Below, one piece after another: positions 59,514 through 64,000 of a DNA stretch of 64,000 bases. Location of the stretch: assembly GCA_016793095.1 (NCBI GenBank), contig JAEUJQ010000026.1, positions 1 to 64,000 on the forward strand. The letters are read 5' to 3'. The translations under genes were made by a program, and so were the position numbers. Numbering within the stretch: the first letter of the stretch is position 1; the number at the start of each line of letters is the position of its first letter. The notes under the pieces were generated by a model. That model was not told the origin of the DNA, did not search any database, and worked only from the letters and a program-made list of their open reading frames with translations. Source of the stretch: Myxococcaceae bacterium (lineage in GTDB: Bacteria; Myxococcota; Myxococcia; Myxococcales; Myxococcaceae).

Positions 59514-61898
59514 TCACCGCCCCACGAGCAACACCAGCCCGCGTCCACAGACCCAGAACGTCGGCCCTGTCACCAGGACCTCGTCGCCCGACCTCGCGAG
59601 CTGCTCGGGGCCTTCGCGCTCCTCGCAGGTGTCTCCCACCCTGCGCCACGTCTTCCCGGCCCCCGCCCAGGGCAGGGCGAACTGGAGCGGGCCGGTCCAC
59701 CCGTTGATTGCCACCAGGACGGTGTCGGTGCCGCCGAACTCGGTGTCGTCGAGGCGCAGCGCCAGCGCGTGGTTCCCCCGGTTCGCGAGGTAGGCGGCGT
59801 CAGCGACGGCGCCGCTCGGTTGGAACCACCTCACCTGCTCGAGCCCGTTGCTGTTCCCGTCGCCCGAGCGCCAGGCCTGCGCGGGCCGCAAGGAGGGGTG
59901 CGTCGCGCGGAACCGGAGCAGCCGCTCGGTGAAGGTGCGGAACCACGTCTCTTCGGTGGTGAGGGTGGCCGCCAACCAGTTGCGGTCACTGTCGAGGCTG
60001 TAGGGGTTGTTGTTGCACCGCAGCGTGCGCAGGTGCTCGTCGCCGCCGTTGAACATCGGCACGCCCGCCGACAGCAGGGACAGCGCCATGCCCTTGCGCG
60101 CGGCCGCTCTCTGGGCGCGGGCCGAGCCGCCTTGATCCCAGCTGCGGTTGAAGTCGGAGCCGCCGTTCGTCGGCCCCCACGGCCACGGCTGTTCGTTGTT
60201 CTTCGTGTTGCACGCGTACAGGTCGCGCAGCGTGAAGCCATCGTGCGCCACCACGAAGTTGATGGACGCCGCCGGTGGGCGGCCCTCGTCTCCCACGAGA
60301 TCGGCCGAACCGGAGACGCGTTGCACGAGCTCGGCGAGGCTCGTCTCGTCGAACCCCAGCCGGTTCTGGTGCGTGCGCACCGCGTCTCGGAAGCGGTCGT
60401 TCCACTCGGCCCACTGCGGCGGGTGGTTGCCCATCTGGTACGTGCCGTCGCCGATGGCCCACGGCTCGGCGATCAGATCGACCCCCGGTCCTCCCTGCCA
60501 GGCTCGTACGGGCAGGCTGGCCCGAATCCGGTTGAGCGCCGTCGCGGGATCGTCGCGAGAGTAGCGGAAGCAGCCGTGCTCGCAGGTGTTGCCCAGCACC
60601 GGCGACAGGTCGAAGCGGTAGCCATCGACGCCGAGCACCTCGTGCCAGTAGCGCAGGGAGTCGATGATGAGCGTCTGGGCCAGCGGGTTGCGGGTGTTGA
60701 AGTTCCCGACGGTGCCGGTGTTGTCCCAGCTGCCGCGGCGATCGTGCGTCAGCGAGTAGTACGACGCGTTGTCCAGGCCACGGAAGGACTGCGTGCCCCC
60801 TTCGCCGGTGTGGTTGTAGACGACGTCGATGAAGACCTTGAGGCCGGCCTCGTGGAAGGCGCGCACCATCTGCTGGAACTCGCGCGTGGGTCCGCCGGGG
60901 CCCTTGTCGCTCGCGTAGCGCCGGTCGGGCGCGAAGTAGGCGAGCGTCATGTAGCCCCAGTAGTTGTCTCCCGAGGTCGAGGCCTCGAGGTCATTCGTCT
61001 CGTTCTGCGTCTCCTGCACGGGCAGGAACTCGATGGCGGTGATGCCCAGGTCGGCGAGCGCGCGCGCCCGGGTCGCCGCGCCAGCGTAGGTGCCGCGGAT
61101 CGCCTCGGGGAGGGTGAGGTCGTTCATCGTCAGCCCGCGGACGTGCACCTCGTAGATGACGTCGTCCTTGAGCGCGCGGATCGGTCGGGGGCCGACGTCG
61201 GCAGCCCCCGCAGACAGCACGACGCCTTTGGGCGCCTTCGCGGCCGAGTCCTTCGCGCGGTGGGCCGGGCCGCCGAGGTAGACGTCGAAGTCCTGCCAGC
61301 GCTCGTTCTTCGGGTCGTGGCTCTGCTCCAGCGCGAACGGGTCGAAGAGCAGCTTGTTCGGGTTGAAGCGGTTGCCTTCGCCGTCCACCTCGGCGCGGAA
61401 GCCCGTCGTCGAGCCGGGCGTGAAGCCTTCGACCCACGGCCAGTTCGGTCCCCACGCACGGAGGCCGTAGAAGAGCGCTCCGCCGTCGCGCGCGGGCACT
61501 GGCACCGAGGCGCTCCACCGTCCCTCTCCGGCCGGGTCCATCACGGCGGTGGCGATGGCAGGGGCGTTCATCGGAGCGTCGAAGACGAGCACCTCGACCC
61601 GGGTCGCACGCCTGGATTGCACGCGCACCTCGAGCCGCTGGCCCTGCTCGTCGAGCCGCGCCCCCCAGAACGACGGACCGGCGTCCGCAGCCGGTTCAGA
61701 CCCTGCGTCCACCAGCCCCGCGTCCTCGCCACCTGCGTCGAGGCTGAGGGTGCCCGCATCGCGTTCGGGCTGCGGAGTGACGGTGGAGCCCGCGTCCGGC
61801 TCCGGATTCGGAACCGGAGGCGTCGAAGAACACGCAGTGAAGAGGAGCAGAGCCCAGACGAACGTGCGCATGGAGCGCGGCCGCTTCGCACGGGTCAT
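59514..61898 (-). CDS. Secreted GH13 isoamylase/GlgX-type debranching lipoprotein
   Basis: The start at ATG 61898 (794 residues) gives an Arg-rich n-region and lipobox LLFTAC; ATG 61871 is an alternative. An Asp/Ala/Gly/Pro linker carries the enzyme away from the membrane. The CBM48-like N-terminal domain (about 75-190) precedes the GH13 barrel with all four regions visible: VVYNHTGEG, GYRFDLSPV (nucleophile Asp), LIAEPWAI (acid Glu) and VAHDGFTL (His-Asp). These match isoamylase/GlgX/pullulanase-type alpha-1,6-glucosidases. Lipid anchoring and secretion are unusual for GlgX, which is normally cytosolic. A role in extracellular alpha-glucan use or in exopolysaccharide processing is possible. 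Confidence 0.85.
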   Translation of the reverse strand: MTRAKRPRSMRTFVWALLLFTACSSTPPVPNPEPDAGSTVTPQPERDAGTLSLDAGGEDAGLVDAGSEPAADAGPSFWGARLDEQGQRLEVRVQSRRATRVEVLVFDAPMNAPAIATAVMDPAGEGRWSASVPVPARDGGALFYGLRAWGPNWPWVEGFTPGSTTGFRAEVDGEGNRFNPNKLLFDPFALEQSHDPKNERWQDFDVYLGGPAHRAKDSAAKAPKGVVLSAGAADVGPRPIRALKDDVIYEVHVRGLTMNDLTLPEAIRGTYAGAATRARALADLGITAIEFLPVQETQNETNDLEASTSGDNYWGYMTLAYFAPDRRYASDKGPGGPTREFQQMVRAFHEAGLKVFIDVVYNHTGEGGTQSFRGLDNASYYSLTHDRRGSWDNTGTVGNFNTRNPLAQTLIIDSLRYWHEVLGVDGYRFDLSPVLGNTCEHGCFRYSRDDPATALNRIRASLPVRAWQGGPGVDLIAEPWAIGDGTYQMGNHPPQWAEWNDRFRDAVRTHQNRLGFDETSLAELVQRVSGSADLVGDEGRPPAASINFVVAHDGFTLRDLYACNTKNNEQPWPWGPTNGGSDFNRSWDQGGSARAQRAAARKGMALSLLSAGVPMFNGGDEHLRTLRCNNNPYSLDSDRNWLAATLTTEETWFRTFTERLLRFRATHPSLRPAQAWRSGDGNSNGLEQVRWFQPSGAVADAAYLANRGNHALALRLDDTEFGGTDTVLVAINGWTGPLQFALPWAGAGKTWRRVGDTCEEREGPEQLARSGDEVLVTGPTFWVCGRGLVLLVGR

Positions 61899-62156
61899 GC
61901 CACGGTCCCGGGTTGAAGGAGGACAAGGGCTTGCCTGCGGCAGCTCAATCGCGCAGCGACGACTGTCCTCCTGCCGAACAACCACCCGGTGCGAGGTCTG
62001 CCTTCATTTCCCTTCGCGCACGCACCTCGTTGTCGCACCCGCCTCGACATCAGCGCACACGTCGTTGTAAGTGCGTGAAAGAAAATCGGAAACTGGTCGC
62101 CTCAGTCAGCGAGAATCTGATCGCTCGCGCGCTTCAGCCCTTCGAAGGAGAACCAC

Positions 62157-63044
62157 ATGCCTCCCCCTATCGGCAGCTCCAACTCGTTTCGCAACTGGGG
62201 GGCTGGTTCGACGACCTCGAAGACGGTGGAGTCGCAGGTCAAGACGCCGAAGCGCACGGACATCACCACCACGCGCGAGCGGAACGGCTCGACCACGGTT
62301 CAGAAGGACAAGCAGACCACCAACAAGAAGGGCGACACCTTCTACACCGAGGGCAAGCAGAAGAGCGTCGCCACCGAGAAGCCGGGCGTCGAGAAGAGCG
62401 GCACCGTCACCCTCGCCAAGACCGACGAGAAGGTCTTCGTCGAGAAGGGCGCCAAAGAGGTCCGCAACCAGCACGATCTCGCCGGCGGCATCAAGGCCGA
62501 GACCTACTACCAGGGCCCCAGCTTCAAGGTGTCCGGCGACGCGAAGTTGACCCAGAAGGGGCTCGGCGCCGACATCGACGTCTCCCTCAAGATCGACGCC
62601 AACCTCTTCAAGGCCGGCGCGAGCGCGGAGAAAGAGTTCAAGTTCAAGGTCAACGGCGAAGAGGTCAGCGTCAAGGTGAAGCTGGGCGCCGAGGGCCAGG
62701 TGGGCATCAACGGCGAGCTGAAGCTCAAGGTGCACGTCGGCAAGGACGGCATCTCGGTGTCCGCTGGCGCCGAAGGCTTCGGCGGCGCGCGTGGCACCCT
62801 GTCCGGCAGCCTCGAGGTCGGCATCAACGGCTCGACGGCGGCGTCGGGCGAGATCAAGCTGACCGCCGCGGCAGGCGCGATGGCTGGCGCAGAGTTCTCG
62901 GCCGGTAAGGGGAAGTTCCACGCCAAGGCCTACGCTGCGGTCGGCGTCGGCGTGGGCATCGAGATCAACGGCGAGATCAACGCGCAGACCGCTCTCAAGG
63001 GCGGCGCGGCGCTCGTCCTTCCCGGCAGCCAGGGCTGGAAGTAG
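62157..63044 (+). CDS. Unknown beta-strand-repeat protein
   Basis: The 295-residue product starts at ATG 62157 behind AAGGAG (six-base spacer). There is no N-terminal signal peptide. The first 110 residues are Thr/Ser/Lys-rich and hydrophilic. Residues 115-285 are an unusual run of short alternating strands with charged and Gly/Ala positions (FKVSGDAKLTQKGLGADIDV, KLGAEGQVGINGELKLKVHV, GINGSTAASGEIKL, GVGVGIEINGEINA), suggesting a beta-helix, solenoid or amyloid-like fold. The final residues are GSQGWK. I do not know a family. The 258-bp upstream gap is comparatively AT-rich near 62065-62095 and probably holds its promoter. Confidence 0.65.
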   Translation: MPPPIGSSNSFRNWGAGSTTSKTVESQVKTPKRTDITTTRERNGSTTVQKDKQTTNKKGDTFYTEGKQKSVATEKPGVEKSGTVTLAKTDEKVFVEKGAKEVRNQHDLAGGIKAETYYQGPSFKVSGDAKLTQKGLGADIDVSLKIDANLFKAGASAEKEFKFKVNGEEVSVKVKLGAEGQVGINGELKLKVHVGKDGISVSAGAEGFGGARGTLSGSLEVGINGSTAASGEIKLTAAAGAMAGAEFSAGKGKFHAKAYAAVGVGVGIEINGEINAQTALKGGAALVLPGSQGWK

Positions 63045-63094
63045 CAGGCGTTCGGCCGTGACCGGGCTACAACCGGCTCCCGGAGGCCACGGTC

Positions 63095-64000
63095 ATGCGC
63101 AGCAAGCTCTCGAAGGAAGGCGGCCGCCTGATGCAGGGCGGCCTCGTCGCTGACGCCATCAGGACGTTCGAGAAGGGCGTCACCGCTGATCCGAAGGACG
63201 CCGACTGCTGGCTCGGACTCGGCCGCGCCTTTCTCTCGCAAGGCAGACCCGAACAGGCGCGCACAGCGCTCTCGAAGCTGCTGGCGCTCGAGCCCGAGCA
63301 CCTCGAGGCGCAGAGCGCGATCGCGCTGGTGGACTTCCACTCGGGCAAAGAAGACGCCCTGCAGCGCCTCGAGGCCGTGAGCGCCAACGAGAAGGCCGGC
63401 TTCTTCGAGCACTACAACCTCGCCGGCGTGCTGCAGGGACGGGGCGACCTCGCGGGCGCTGAGGCCGCGTACGAGCGCGCGCTCAAGGCGTCGCCCGACA
63501 ACCCGTTCGCGCTGGTGGAGGTGGGGCTGCTCGCGCTGGACCGTGGAGACACGAAGGCGGCGCTGCCGAAGCTGAAGCGGGCAGCGGAGCTGATGCCGAA
63601 CGAGTGGGTGCCGCAGCAGTCCTACGCGCGCGCGCTGGTGCGAGACGGGCAGCTCGGCCAGGCGGCGCACGTGTTGAATCAGGCCGTCGCGAAGCACCCT
63701 GACGAGCCCTCGCTCTACCTCGACCTGTTCCAGTTCTCGATGCTCGCGGGCAGCACAGCGTCCGCCGTGCGCGCGGCAGTGGAGCTGCGCCGCCTCAAGC
63801 CCGAGGAAGCCAACCCGATCTACTTGCACGGGCTGGCCCTCTTCACCTCGGGCGACGTCACGAAGGCGCGCCCGCTCTTCGAGGAGGCCGTCAACCGCGC
63901 GCCGCGCTCGTGGGAGGCGAAGCAGGCGCTGGCGAAGTGCCTGGTGCTCGAGAAGAAGCTCGATGCCGCGCAGAAGCTGCTCGAAGAAGCGAACGCCGCG
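63095..64000 (+). CDS. TPR protein, 3' end beyond the window
   Basis: The gene starts at ATG 63095 behind GGAGG (eight-base spacer) and stays open for 302 codons to the right edge. There is no signal peptide, so it is probably cytosolic. It is built entirely of TPR units (MQGGLVADAIRTFEKGV, WLGLGRAFLSQGRPEQAR, HYNLAGVLQGRGDLAGAEAA, ALVEVGLLALDRGDTKAAL). TPR arrays act as protein-binding scaffolds; the partner cannot be told. It lies 50 bp downstream of the beta-repeat gene on the same strand and may be co-transcribed. Confidence 0.8.
   Translation, partial: MRSKLSKEGGRLMQGGLVADAIRTFEKGVTADPKDADCWLGLGRAFLSQGRPEQARTALSKLLALEPEHLEAQSAIALVDFHSGKEDALQRLEAVSANEKAGFFEHYNLAGVLQGRGDLAGAEAAYERALKASPDNPFALVEVGLLALDRGDTKAALPKLKRAAELMPNEWVPQQSYARALVRDGQLGQAAHVLNQAVAKHPDEPSLYLDLFQFSMLAGSTASAVRAAVELRRLKPEEANPIYLHGLALFTSGDVTKARPLFEEAVNRAPRSWEAKQALAKCLVLEKKLDAAQKLLEEANAA

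Noticed and set aside
1-64000. Mobile element or genomic island
   Set aside because: No integrase, transposase, tRNA, direct-repeat boundary or sharp composition shift was seen.

Overview
The window is about 70% GC, and its coding strands carry the strong third-position GC bias and wall-to-wall antisense open frames expected at that composition. Its content points to a myxobacterium (Myxococcota, most likely Myxococcales/Cystobacterineae). It has a complete-looking Glt/Nfs-type envelope machine with FHA and TonB-like AgmX/PglI parts, many predicted lipoproteins, Gly-Ser-Thr-Ala-Gly repeat stalks, thrombospondin type-3 and FG-GAP surface proteins, DUF3857 transglutaminases, a TIGR02996 protein, a PilT paralogue and an ECF sigma factor operon. 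I see no rRNA, tRNA, integrase, transposon or CRISPR array. The window looks like chromosomal backbone rich in envelope genes.

Layout. 1-4.4 kb (minus strand): the start of a secreted TSP3 protein that runs off the left edge, a VWA-like/TSP3 lipoprotein, and a beta-propeller plus c-type haem lipoprotein. 4.5-16.9 kb (plus strand): nine genes, mostly joined by 4-bp stop/start overlaps, that resemble the Myxococcus Glt gliding and Nfs spore-coat complexes: a small secreted protein, an FHA/TonB-like inner-membrane protein, two paralogous outer-membrane beta-barrels, two large TPR periplasmic proteins, two lipoproteins and a third TPR protein. No AglRQS-type motor lies here. 16.9-22.4 kb (minus): an unknown protein overlapping YchJ, a repeat-bearing intergenic region, and a CapA-like protein paired with a DUF3160 lipoprotein. 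22.4-29.9 kb: an FG-GAP lipoprotein, an isolated PilT-type ATPase, a small TPR protein, a pilus/secretin N-domain protein, and several small lipoproteins including a tandem-LCCL protein on a 25-copy pentapeptide stalk.

30-41.5 kb: an ASH-repeat/VWA lipoprotein, argJ (arginine biosynthesis), an HD-type phosphohydrolase, an unknown lipoprotein, a second pentapeptide-stalk lipoprotein with six Cys-x3-Cys-type repeats, and an isolated heavy-metal RND pump. 41.7-49 kb (plus): a ten-repeat Ig-like lipoprotein, then a tightly overlapped operon of ECF sigma factor, zinc-finger anti-sigma factor, caspase-like protease and secreted protein. 49-57 kb: a methyltransferase, an unknown membrane-anchored protein, an NAD(P)-binding protein, and an operon of a TIGR02996/leucine-rich protein with two equal-length DUF3857 lipoproteins, one apparently without a catalytic cysteine. 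57-64 kb: a cytochrome P460-like lipoprotein, an ASCH-domain protein, a secreted isoamylase-type lipoprotein between two unfamiliar proteins, and the start of a TPR protein that runs off the right edge.

The two best candidates for coherent and possibly under-described systems are the one-locus Glt/Nfs-like machine (4494-16882) and the sigma/anti-sigma/caspase/secreted-protein operon (44504-49024). All family assignments come from motif recognition by eye. No database search was run.
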